The notes under the pieces: model-generated
Databases searched by the model: none
Told to the model about the DNA's origin: nothing
Seen by the model: only the letters and a program-made list of their open reading frames with translations
Made by a program: the position numbers and the translations under genes
Part shown: in pieces, positions 35,944 through 43,931 of the stretch
Layout of the letters: each line of letters begins with the position of its first letter
How positions within the stretch are numbered: the first letter of the stretch is position 1
DNA from: Leptobacterium_A meishanense
Lineage (GTDB): Bacteria; Bacteroidota; Bacteroidia; Flavobacteriales; Flavobacteriaceae
Direction of reading: 5' to 3'
DNA length: 64,000 nucleotides
NCBI RefSeq assembly: GCF_037645805.1
Contig: NZ_JBBEXE010000005.1
Span: forward strand, 1 to 64,000

Positions 35944-36951
35944 ATGTACAAAAAAAATCAAACACTCGGCGAATTTATTATTGAAAATCAATCTGAATTC
36001 AAATATTCTTCGGGCGAACTATCCAAACTTATCAATGCTATACGCCTTGCTGCAAAAGTAGTAAACCATGAGGTCAATAAAGCAGGCTTGGTAGATATTA
36101 TTGGTGCTGCGGGCGACACTAATGTTCAAGGGGAAGATCAACAAAAGCTAGATGTCCTGGCCAATGAAAAATTTATCCAAACGCTTACAAACCGGGAAAT
36201 TGTTTGTGGAATTGCTTCCGAAGAGGAAGATGATTTTATAAGTATTAATAGTTTAGATGAAAACCACCAAAATAAGTATGTAGTACTTATTGACCCATTG
36301 GATGGTTCTTCAAATATTGACGTAAACGTTTCTGTTGGCACTATTTTTTCTATTTACAGGAGAATTACGCCTGTTGGAACACCTGTCACGCTTGAAGATT
36401 TTTTACAGCCCGGAAAAAATCAAGTAGCCGCCGGGTATGTTATTTATGGGACTTCTACTATGCTGGTCTATACTACAGGGCATGGTGTAAATGGATTTAC
36501 ATTGAACCCTGCTATCGGAACCTTTTATTTATCACACCCTAATATGCAATTTCCTGAGACAGGAAAAATTTATTCTGTGAATGAAGGGAACTACATTCAT
36601 TTTCCACAAGGGGTAAAAGATTATATAAAATACTGCCAAATGGAAGAGGGCGACCGTCCTTATACTTCAAGGTATATTGGCTCCTTAGTTTCTGATTTTC
36701 ATCGGAACATGATAAAGGGAGGTATTTATATGTACCCTAAAAGCAGTACTGCTTCTGATGGTAAACTACGCCTCTTATACGAGTGCAACCCGATGGCGTT
36801 TCTGGCAGAACAAGCAAATGGGAAAGCAAGTAATGGCTTTCAACGAATTCTGGATATTCAACCTACAGAATTGCATCAACGCGTCCCTTTCTTTTGTGGA
36901 AGCAAAAAAATGGTTGGTAAGGCAGAGGAATTTATGCAAAAGCAAGCATAG
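35944..36951 (+). CDS. fbp: Fructose-1,6-bisphosphatase, class I
   Basis: 335 aa from ATG 35944 (MYKKNQTLGEFIIENQ). The upstream GTG falls inside the promoter. Hydrolyses fructose 1,6-bisphosphate in gluconeogenesis. The metal site DPLDGSSNID starts at residue 117, and the substrate loop SRYIGSLVSDFHRNMIKGGIYMYP is intact. Together with phosphoenolpyruvate synthase at 58.6-61 kb it shows that the organism runs gluconeogenesis, as expected for one living on protein and amino acids. Confidence 0.96.
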   Translation: MYKKNQTLGEFIIENQSEFKYSSGELSKLINAIRLAAKVVNHEVNKAGLVDIIGAAGDTNVQGEDQQKLDVLANEKFIQTLTNREIVCGIASEEEDDFISINSLDENHQNKYVVLIDPLDGSSNIDVNVSVGTIFSIYRRITPVGTPVTLEDFLQPGKNQVAAGYVIYGTSTMLVYTTGHGVNGFTLNPAIGTFYLSHPNMQFPETGKIYSVNEGNYIHFPQGVKDYIKYCQMEEGDRPYTSRYIGSLVSDFHRNMIKGGIYMYPKSSTASDGKLRLLYECNPMAFLAEQANGKASNGFQRILDIQPTELHQRVPFFCGSKKMVGKAEEFMQKQA

Positions 36952-37383
36952 TTACCTATTCATATGGCGTATTTCTTCCTTAAATGTTTCTATATCCACA
37001 TCTTGATGGATTAAATCCATTGCCTTTTTTACAATATACCTTACATTGGTAGGAGTAAAACCTAGCCCTACTCCTAACCGGGCCATGATATTTAATTGAT
37101 GTTCATCTTCTATATGGTCTGCATATACCATGCGGGCAATATCATACAAGCGCTCCAACCGGAGATCGTAAAATGAAGGTGGGTTAATAGGATATTGTGA
37201 AGGATCTTCCAATATTTTTTCATAGTCTTCATCAGAAATATCAAGGTTTTTAGCTAACCGGTCTAAAAATGCTTTTTCATCTTCTGTTATAACATTATCG
37301 GATAACGCAACTCTTACAATAGCAGCAAAATGATCACGGTTTCGCTCCCTAAAACCACTAGAATATAATTCTGATATAGACAT
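36952..37383 (-). CDS. TerB-like family protein
   Basis: 143 aa, all helical. The core HFAAIVRVALSDNVITEDEKAFLDRLAKNLDISDEDYEKIL and the second repeat ERLYDIARMVYADHIEDEHQLNIMARLGVGLGF fit TerB/DjlA-type domains, with acidic residues (D, E, D) at the metal-site positions. TerB proteins are linked to tellurite resistance and stress, but most homologues, including lone copies such as this, have no known role. Convergent with fbp with no gap. Confidence 0.8.
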   Translation of the reverse strand: MSISELYSSGFRERNRDHFAAIVRVALSDNVITEDEKAFLDRLAKNLDISDEDYEKILEDPSQYPINPPSFYDLRLERLYDIARMVYADHIEDEHQLNIMARLGVGLGFTPTNVRYIVKKAMDLIHQDVDIETFKEEIRHMNR

Positions 37384-37543
37384 TTATTTATATTTTATTT
37401 TGCGGCAAAGATAATTAATCCACAAAGGTTTTAAAATCAAAATCTGTTCTTTTTTGGGGTATTTCACCTATTAAATCATCTCATTTTTATATAACAAGAT
37501 TCTTATCGTCTAATAACCCTCCATTAAATAATTAACTTAATTA

Positions 37544-37696
37544 CTAATGACACCCACAATTATTATCATTACAAACATTTGTCGGTTTCTTTTTTTGTCC
37601 CGAGAAAATAGGTTTAGGAAGCAGAAATTTTTTAACCAAGAAACCAACTGCTACAAGAACCGTTATATATACTAGTATATTTTGAACTTCAAACAT
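37544..37696 (-). CDS. Tiny FeoB-associated Cys-rich membrane protein
   Basis: 50 aa (MFEVQNILVYITVLVAVGFL at the start). One membrane helix (about residues 7-21), a basic linker, and a C-terminal CNDNNCGCH metal-type motif (C42, C47, C49, H50). It lies 46 nt downstream of feoB on the same strand, the place where FeoB-associated Cys-rich proteins are found in Bacteroidota. Presumed to help FeoB-mediated Fe2+ uptake, perhaps as a redox or metal-binding accessory (inference). Confidence 0.85.
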   Translation of the reverse strand: MFEVQNILVYITVLVAVGFLVKKFLLPKPIFSGQKKKPTNVCNDNNCGCH

Positions 37697-37742
37697 TATG
37701 AAATTAATCGTTATTGATTATTTTTTCTTATAAATTCATAGC

Positions 37743-39842
37743 TCATTTTAATAATTGGTAAGCTATTAGCGCTACAATATATGCAAAGCTACTCATAATA
37801 GTCAATTGCAATAAAGGCCATTTCCAACTATTGGTCTCCCGTTTTACAATTGCCAAAGTACTCATACACTGCATTGCAAATGCATAAAAAAGAAGCAGTG
37901 ATATTCCAGAAGCTAAGTTAAACAATTTCCCTCCTGTGACAGGATTTATCTCTGCTGTCATCCGATTTTTTATTGTTTCCTCTTCATCACTTCCAACACT
38001 ATAAATAGTAGCAAGCGTACCTACAAAAACCTCTCGCGCTGCAAATGAACTCACAATAGCAATCCCTATTTTCCAATCATATCCTAAGGGTTGAATTGCC
38101 GGCTCTATGGCTTTACCAACAATTCCAATATAGGAATTCTGCAATTTGTAAGAGGTTATCTTCTGAGCTAATGCATCTTGGGTAAGTGCACTGTTCTCTG
38201 GATTGGCTTTTACCATTTCTGCGGCGTTGGTAAAATTCTCATTGGGCCCATTAGAAGCCAGAAACCATAAAATGATGGCAATAGCCATAATAATTTTTCC
38301 GGCTCCAAGCACAAAACTCTTAGTTTTTTCAACAACCGTTATAGCAACATTTTTAACTAATGGAAGCTTATAATTGGGCATTTCTACCACAAAAAATGTC
38401 CGGTGTTTTATCTTGAGAACTTTGTGAAGTATCCAAGCTGAAAAAACAGCCATTGCGAACCCCAAAAGATATAAAAGCATTAAGGTGATCCCTTGCATGT
38501 TGAGACCTAAAAAGGTTTTATCAGGAATTACCAGTGCAATAATGATGAGATACACCGGCAACCTTGCTGAGCAGGTTGTAAAAGGCGTTACCAAAATAGT
38601 AATGAGCCGTTCTTTCCAGTTTTCGATATTGCGAGTAGCCATTACTGCAGGTATGGCACATGCCGCTCCGGAGATAAGCGGCACTACACTTTTTCCGCTC
38701 AATCCAAATCGGCGCATTGTACGGTCTGTCAAAAATACAACCCTGCTCATATAACCGGTTTCCTCTAAGACAGAAATGAACAGGAATAAAAAAGCTATCT
38801 GTGGAATAAAAATAACAATGCCCCCTAATCCGGGAACAATTCCTTCTGCAACAAGATTGGTAAAGGCTCCTTCTGGAAAAGTGTTTTTTACCCAATCACT
38901 CAACCCTGCAAATAATCCGTCGATCATATCCATTGGATAGTTACTCCAATCGTATATCGCTTGAAAAATAGTAAGCAGGATGATAAAGAAAATCACATAT
39001 CCATAAATTTTATGCGTAAGGATACGGTCTAGTACACTTCTTAGGTCTTTTGCTGCGTTAATGTCTACCTTATATCCCTTTTTTAGTACATCATTTATGA
39101 ATTTATAGCGAACGATGGTTTCTTTTTGTTGTAACCTCTTTAATTCTGATTTGCTCTTTGTAGAAAAAGATGCAGTATCTGGAATCTGTTTTCGGTCTAA
39201 GTTTACAAAATTTACATCTTGTGTAATGACCAACCATAATTTATAAATGGATTGTTTGGGAAATGTTTTTCGTAAATCATTAAAATAATCCGTATCAATA
39301 ACAGACGCATTTACACAGGGTTCTGTAGACAGATTTTTATAATCTGCTATAAGCTCTTTTACTTTATCAATCCCATTCCCCTTACGTGTGCTTACCAGTG
39401 CTATTTTGGTTTTAAACTCTTGTTCTAATATATTTACGTCTATTGTGATGCCTTTTCGCGTCATCCGGTCAGCCATATTGATAACCAGAATGGTGGGGAT
39501 CTCCAAATCTTTTACTTGAGTAAATAAGAGTAAGTTCCGTTTTAAGTTCTCTACATCCGTTACCACAACAGTAACATCCGGAAAGTTTTTATCGTTTTTG
39601 TTGAGTAACAATTCTATAACCACATTCTCGTCAAGAGAGGTGGCATTGAGACTGTATGTGCCGGGAAGGTCAAGAATATGTGCTTTTACCCCTCGGGGGA
39701 GTTTGCAGATGCCTTCCTTTTTCTCAACTGTAATTCCTGGATAGTTCCCTACTTTTTGGTTAAGCCCAGTGAGCTGGTTAAAAACAGATGTTTTTCCGGT
39801 GTTGGGGTTTCCTATGAGTGCTACGTTGATTTGTTTACTCAT
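37743..39842 (-). CDS. feoB: Ferrous iron transport protein B
   Basis: 699 aa. N-terminal G domain: G1 GNPNTGKTS (11-19), G3 DLPGTYSL, G4 INMADRM. A helical spacer (about 165-265) and then a membrane part with two inverted Gate motifs follow: EETGYMSRVVFLTDRTMRRFGLSGKSVVPLISGAACAIPAVMATR and FAAREVFVGTLATIYSVG. Imports Fe2+ across the inner membrane. Overlaps feoA by 4 nt (ATGA), so it is translationally coupled. Confidence 0.96.
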   Translation of the reverse strand: MSKQINVALIGNPNTGKTSVFNQLTGLNQKVGNYPGITVEKKEGICKLPRGVKAHILDLPGTYSLNATSLDENVVIELLLNKNDKNFPDVTVVVTDVENLKRNLLLFTQVKDLEIPTILVINMADRMTRKGITIDVNILEQEFKTKIALVSTRKGNGIDKVKELIADYKNLSTEPCVNASVIDTDYFNDLRKTFPKQSIYKLWLVITQDVNFVNLDRKQIPDTASFSTKSKSELKRLQQKETIVRYKFINDVLKKGYKVDINAAKDLRSVLDRILTHKIYGYVIFFIILLTIFQAIYDWSNYPMDMIDGLFAGLSDWVKNTFPEGAFTNLVAEGIVPGLGGIVIFIPQIAFLFLFISVLEETGYMSRVVFLTDRTMRRFGLSGKSVVPLISGAACAIPAVMATRNIENWKERLITILVTPFTTCSARLPVYLIIIALVIPDKTFLGLNMQGITLMLLYLLGFAMAVFSAWILHKVLKIKHRTFFVVEMPNYKLPLVKNVAITVVEKTKSFVLGAGKIIMAIAIILWFLASNGPNENFTNAAEMVKANPENSALTQDALAQKITSYKLQNSYIGIVGKAIEPAIQPLGYDWKIGIAIVSSFAAREVFVGTLATIYSVGSDEEETIKNRMTAEINPVTGGKLFNLASGISLLLFYAFAMQCMSTLAIVKRETNSWKWPLLQLTIMSSFAYIVALIAYQLLK

Positions 39843-40084
39843 AGGTTAGGGTTATTTTCCAACTTATCAATCTCTATTAAAAGTGCTGTTTCTTTTCTAA
39901 TGGCTAGGTATGATCCATTGATATTGATATACATTGGGTCTTGGAAAGGGGCGTATTGAATAAGCTCTACTTCATTCCCTGGCAAGCATCCCATTTCAAA
40001 TAGCTTAATGGGTATTACATTGGATGAAATATCTTTGATAATCCCTTTTTCTCCACGCTTTAAATCCGCTATTGTGATCTTCAA
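39839..40084 (-). CDS. feoA: Ferrous iron transport protein A
   Basis: 81 aa, SH3-like fold. LKRGEKGIIKDISSNVIPIKLFEMGCLPGNEVELIQYAPFQDPMYI is the complete FeoA signature. It is thought to stimulate the FeoB GTPase cycle. First gene of the feoA-feoB-Cys protein operon. Confidence 0.95.
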   Translation of the reverse strand: MKITIADLKRGEKGIIKDISSNVIPIKLFEMGCLPGNEVELIQYAPFQDPMYININGSYLAIRKETALLIEIDKLENNPNL

Positions 40085-40111
40085 TGCTTATTTAGATTGA
40101 TTTTAATTAAG

Positions 40112-40143
40112 CAAAAGTAACATAAAAAAGCTGTTTACAAAAA
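40112..40143 (-). promoter_or_regulatory. Promoter of the feoAB operon
   Basis: On the minus strand TTTTTG (40143-40138), 18 bp, then TACTTTTG (40119-40112): both boxes match the Bacteroidota consensus and the spacing is ideal. The start codon is 28 nt below. No clear Fur or DtxR box is recognised. Confidence 0.75.
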
Positions 40144-40157
40144 TTAGGCTGTAATAC

Positions 40158-40832
40158 TTATTCCTGGTACTCTTTTTTTAACAAGGCAAGATCTTTCATT
40201 AGCTTTTTCATAGCTTCTTCATCAGTACCATCATAGAACCCACGTATGCGCTTTTGTTTATCTACCAAAACAAAGTTTTCGGTATGTATCATATCATGGG
40301 GGCCAGCATCTCCGGTTGTCTTGGCTACTAAATATGATTTTCGCGCTAAATTGTACAGCTGTTTTTTATCGCCCGTTACTAAATTCCATTTGTTATCCAT
40401 CACCCCTTTTTCCACAGCATATTTTTTAAGTTGTGGAACAGAATCAATTTTAGGGGTCACTGAGTGAGAAAGTAGCAATACCTCGTCATCATTTAAAATC
40501 TCTTTTTGGATATCAGCCATGTTTGCGGTCATTATAGGACAAATGGAGGGACATGTGGTAAAAAAGAAATCAGCTACGTATATTTTGTCATGATAATCTT
40601 CTTGAGTGATCGTATCACCATTCTGATTGACCAATTTAAAATCGGCTATCGTATGGTACCTTTTTATATGTTGAATGCTATCAGCTACTAATTCACTGTT
40701 TACCATAGCTGGTTGGTATATAGGCAGTCGTTCTTTGGGTTTTAAAGCATCATAAAAGAGCATGATAATAATCGCCGAAAGAATTAATAACGTAATAAAC
40801 AGGTATTTAAATTTCTTGAAAAAAGAGCCCAT
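40158..40832 (-). CDS. SCO1/SenC family copper chaperone
   Basis: 224 aa from an ATG at 40832 (MGSFFKKFKYLFITLLIL); an ATG at 40868 would add 12 residues. An N-terminal membrane anchor is followed by a thioredoxin fold. The copper site is CPSIC within FFFTTCPSICPIMTANM, with the later conserved His in MIHTENFVLVDK. SCO proteins deliver copper to cytochrome c oxidase CuA or act as thiol reductases. No oxidase genes are nearby. Confidence 0.9.
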   Translation of the reverse strand: MGSFFKKFKYLFITLLILSAIIIMLFYDALKPKERLPIYQPAMVNSELVADSIQHIKRYHTIADFKLVNQNGDTITQEDYHDKIYVADFFFTTCPSICPIMTANMADIQKEILNDDEVLLLSHSVTPKIDSVPQLKKYAVEKGVMDNKWNLVTGDKKQLYNLARKSYLVAKTTGDAGPHDMIHTENFVLVDKQKRIRGFYDGTDEEAMKKLMKDLALLKKEYQE

Positions 40833-40970
40833 TAGAAAGGATGGTATTTCGTCTACAAAATTAACCATTTCTGTTGCCCCGGCACCAACAAATTCCTTGA
40901 AAAATCATAAAACATTCATAAAAAGATTACTCTGAAGTTTTACATTCTCGATTAATCATTTGGAAAACCT

Positions 40971-40978
40971 TACTTTTG
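40971..40978 (+). promoter_or_regulatory. -7 box of rseP
   Basis: TACTTTTG, an exact TAnnTTTG match, 26 nt before the ATG at 41005. Confidence 0.55.
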
Positions 40979-41004
40979 CGGGGCATAAATAATTGATTTT
41001 ATAT

Positions 41005-42363
41005 ATGAGTCCTATTTTAATTAAAACCATTCAGCTATTACTAAGCTTATCTATATTGATTGTTCTTCACGAGCTTGGCCATTTTATTCCTGCCAAAATA
41101 TTTAAAACACGGGTGGAAAAGTTTTTTCTGTTTTTTGATGTCAAATTTGCATTATTTAAAAAGAAAATTGGGGAAACGGTTTATGGAATTGGCTGGCTTC
41201 CACTTGGAGGCTATGTAAAAATTTCAGGGATGATTGATGAGAGTATGGACAAAGAACAGATGAAGGAGCCACCAAAACCGTGGGAATTTCGTTCTAAACC
41301 TGCATGGCAACGTTTGATCATTATGATAGGTGGTGTTACAGTTAATTTTATCGTAGCGATCCTTATCTATATTGGCATGTCTTATAGTTATGGAGAGCAA
41401 TACCTTCCTATAGAAAATATTAAAGATGGGTTATGGGTGACACAAACTGAAATGGGTGACGCTTTGGGCGTTCAAACCGGAGATTATATAGTGGCTATTG
41501 ACGGTGAAAAGATAGCAACGTACAACGAGCTTCCGGAAAAAATTATAAATGGTAATGTAATCACTATTAAACGGGATGGGACTATTTTTGACAAAGCTAT
41601 TCCGGTCGATTTTATATCTAAAATAATTGACAATCAAGACAGTGGTTTTTTTCTATATCCTCGAGTTCCATTTATTATTGCTGATGTCGATAAAAACTCT
41701 CCCAATATCGATTCAGGTTTGAAAAAGGGAGACCAAATATTAAGCATTGGATCGTATTCAACTGCATATTATGATCACGTAGCTGCTATATTAGAGGAAA
41801 ATAAAGGGCAAACTTTAACTGCAACAGTAAAAAGGACAAATGGGGATAAAAATACTTTTCCTATCATTATAAGCAATGAGGGTACATTAGGGGTAATAAC
41901 TGCAGGCTTATCCATTAATGATATGAACCGATTGGGCATTTTAAAAATGGAGACTAAAAAATATACCTTTCTACAGTCCATCCCAGCCGGATTTCATAAA
42001 GCAAACAGTATTTTATCAAGCTATGTAAAACAGCTTAAAAAGATTATAAATCCTGAAACTGGAGCCTATAAGGGTGTAGGTGGGTTTGCTGCAATTGGCA
42101 ACTTGTTTCCTGATCAATGGAACTGGATCCAATTTTGGGAAACTACTGCACTTATTTCTGTCATTTTAGCATTTATGAATATTTTGCCTATTCCCGCTTT
42201 AGATGGAGGCCATGTTACGTTTCTTTTATATGAGATGATCACAGGACGGAAACCGGGTGACAAATTCATGGAATATGCCCAAATGCTTGGATTCTTCTTG
42301 CTCATAGCGTTATTGCTTTTTGCAAATGGAAATGATATTTACCGCTGGTTATTTAGCAAATAA
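41005..42363 (+). CDS. rseP: RIP metalloprotease RseP (site-2 protease)
   Basis: 452 aa from ATG 41005; a TTG four codons earlier is less likely. Zinc motif HELGH at 22-26 inside the first membrane helix, two PDZ domains in the periplasm (about 125-290; the second holds NSPNIDSGLKKGDQILSIGS), and the second active-site segment NILPIPALDGGHV near the C terminus. Cleaves membrane-embedded anti-sigma factors and leftover signal peptides. Confidence 0.94.
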   Translation: MSPILIKTIQLLLSLSILIVLHELGHFIPAKIFKTRVEKFFLFFDVKFALFKKKIGETVYGIGWLPLGGYVKISGMIDESMDKEQMKEPPKPWEFRSKPAWQRLIIMIGGVTVNFIVAILIYIGMSYSYGEQYLPIENIKDGLWVTQTEMGDALGVQTGDYIVAIDGEKIATYNELPEKIINGNVITIKRDGTIFDKAIPVDFISKIIDNQDSGFFLYPRVPFIIADVDKNSPNIDSGLKKGDQILSIGSYSTAYYDHVAAILEENKGQTLTATVKRTNGDKNTFPIIISNEGTLGVITAGLSINDMNRLGILKMETKKYTFLQSIPAGFHKANSILSSYVKQLKKIINPETGAYKGVGGFAAIGNLFPDQWNWIQFWETTALISVILAFMNILPIPALDGGHVTFLLYEMITGRKPGDKFMEYAQMLGFFLLIALLLFANGNDIYRWLFSK

Positions 42364-42412
42364 AAAACGAAATTTTTTATTTGGCGTATATCAAAAAACA
42401 GCTATATTTGCA

Positions 42413-42420
42413 TCCGCAAA
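42413..42420 (+). promoter_or_regulatory. -7 box of the intact tRNA-Asn
   Basis: TATATTTG, an exact match, 10 nt before the tRNA 5' end. The copy at the other end of the island has no such box, so only this copy is expected to be expressed. Confidence 0.65.
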
Positions 42421-42430
42421 ACAGCGAAAT

Positions 42431-42504
42431 TCCTCCTTAGCTCAGTTGGTTAGAGCATCTGACTGTTAATCAGAGGGTCCTTGGTTCGAGCCCAAGAGGG
42501 GGAG
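42431..42504 (+). tRNA. tRNA-Asn (GTT), intact copy and island attachment site
   Basis: 74 nt. Acceptor TCCTCCT/AGGGGGA fully paired, anticodon arm CTGAC-TGTTAAT-CAG region with anticodon GTT, T-arm CTTGG-TTCGAGC-CCAAG, discriminator G. From base 3 onward it is part of the 76-bp repeat that bounds the integrated element. Confidence 0.96.
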
Positions 42505-42508
42505 CAAA
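42433..42508 (+). repeat. Left attachment repeat (attL)
   Basis: 76 bp from CTCCTTAGC to GGAGCAAA, identical to 54012-54087. The tRNA stays intact on this side. Confidence 0.92.
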
Positions 42509-42513
42509 TAGAG

Positions 42514-42546
42514 AAAACCACTTGTAGTAATACAGGTGGTTTTTTT
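42514..42546 (+). terminator. Terminator after the intact tRNA-Asn, element-borne
   Basis: 13-bp stem from AAAACCAC with one wobble and a GTAA loop, then a T-run. The element thus restores a terminator for the tRNA it occupies. Confidence 0.8.
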
Positions 42547-42653
42547 GGTTTAATGCTGTTGTATAAAGGGGGTGGGGGATTTACTGCTTTAGAACTACTT
42601 TTTCAAAATTCACTTTCACTTATCAAATTCTGCCTAAAAAAGGCATACAATTA

Positions 42654-42685
42654 GGTACACCATTCTTCTGCTTGGGTACACCATT
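42654..42685 (+). repeat. Paired 11-bp direct repeats before the integrase gene
   Basis: GGTACACCATT at 42654-42664 and 42675-42685, spaced 21 bp (two helical turns). Similar bases (GGCACACC, AGGTATAC) occur near the right end at about 53957-53985. Likely integrase arm-binding sites or an autoregulatory operator. Confidence 0.45.
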
Positions 42686-42703
42686 AACTAAAATATTAAT
42701 GCT

Positions 42704-43912
42704 ATGAATCACAATAAATTATCAATACTTTTCCTATTGCAAAAGGTAAAGTTAAATAAGCAAGGAAGGTGTCCTATTAGATGTAGAATCACCTTCAGAA
42801 AAAAGAGAAAGGAATTCTCTACAGGGCTATTCATTAACCCAGATTATTGGAACAGTAAGAAACAAAAAGCTCATCCACCTAATGCTGACAATGATTTTAC
42901 AAACACACAAATAAGCCTGATTAGACAAAAGTTGAATCAGGCTTTTTTAGTTTTACAGGTAAAAGGTGAACCTTTCACAGTTGAAGATGTATATTTTCAA
43001 TACAAGGGCAAGACTTTAAAAAGGGAACTTGGAACTGTAGAGTATTTTGAGCAGTTTTTAAAGAAATTTCAAAAATTGGTAGGTGTTGAAATTAAGCAAG
43101 CCACTTGGAATAAGTTTAGCTATATCAAGTCTGATGCAGTTGCTTTTATCAAATGGAAATACCAAAGAAATGATGTGCTATTGAAAAACTTGGATATGGC
43201 ATTTCTATTAGATTTTGAATACTACTTGAAAACTGAAAAGAGCAAAAAGCAAGTTACCATTAACAAAAACCTACAGAGGTTTAAAAAAGTAGTCAAATCT
43301 GCTGTTACCAATAAACATTTAGAACAATTCCCTTTTACAGAACACAGACCAAAACAAGTAAAAACCAATGTGGTGTATTTAACTACTGAAGAATTGAAAG
43401 TATTAGAAAACTATAATTTTTCACAACCTAGATTACAAAGAGTTAGAGATATGTTTGTGTTCTGTTGTTATACAGGCTTGGCATACCATGAGATGGTAAA
43501 TTTACAGTCCAAGCATATTATAGTTGGGTTTGATGGCAATAGGTGGATTCAAATGATAAGGGAGAAAACACAAAAGCAAATTGCTATTCCCCTACTATCA
43601 AAGGCTTTATCAATACTTGCCCAATACCATGAGAATGATAGATACATATTTCCTAAAATATCCAATCAGAAGTTTAATTCTTATATCAAGGAAATTGCAG
43701 CTATTGTAGGGATTGAAAAGAATTTGACCCATCACATAGCTAGAAAGACCTTTGCAACTACTGTATTGCTTTATAATGATGTACCTATGGAGATTGTGAG
43801 TGAACTTTTAGGGCATTCTAAAATTAGCATTACACAAGACCATTATGCCAAAGTGGTACAGAAAAAAGTGAGTGAGCATATTGAACTATTAAAAAGCAAG
43901 CTGGAAAAATGA
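42704..43912 (+). CDS. Tyrosine recombinase (integrase)
   Basis: 402 aa. Arm-binding N terminus (about 1-100), SAM-like core-binding domain (110-205), catalytic domain from about 225. Seen: K288 in the beta-hairpin (REKTQKQIAIPLL), HHIARKTF with H344 and R347, H371 in LGHSKISIT and the nucleophile Y381. The first catalytic Arg is absent: the motif reads CCYTGLAYHEM with A260 where TGLR is usual, as in the CTnDOT-type integrases of Bacteroidota. It should integrate and excise the element at tRNA-Asn. Confidence 0.95.
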   Translation: MNHNKLSILFLLQKVKLNKQGRCPIRCRITFRKKRKEFSTGLFINPDYWNSKKQKAHPPNADNDFTNTQISLIRQKLNQAFLVLQVKGEPFTVEDVYFQYKGKTLKRELGTVEYFEQFLKKFQKLVGVEIKQATWNKFSYIKSDAVAFIKWKYQRNDVLLKNLDMAFLLDFEYYLKTEKSKKQVTINKNLQRFKKVVKSAVTNKHLEQFPFTEHRPKQVKTNVVYLTTEELKVLENYNFSQPRLQRVRDMFVFCCYTGLAYHEMVNLQSKHIIVGFDGNRWIQMIREKTQKQIAIPLLSKALSILAQYHENDRYIFPKISNQKFNSYIKEIAAIVGIEKNLTHHIARKTFATTVLLYNDVPMEIVSELLGHSKISITQDHYAKVVQKKVSEHIELLKSKLEK

Positions 43913-43931
43913 ATCTCCAGCTTGTTATCTT

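Noticed and set aside
36952..37383. Tellurite-resistance operon
   Set aside because: Only a single TerB-like gene is present; no TerC, TerD or other partner nearby.
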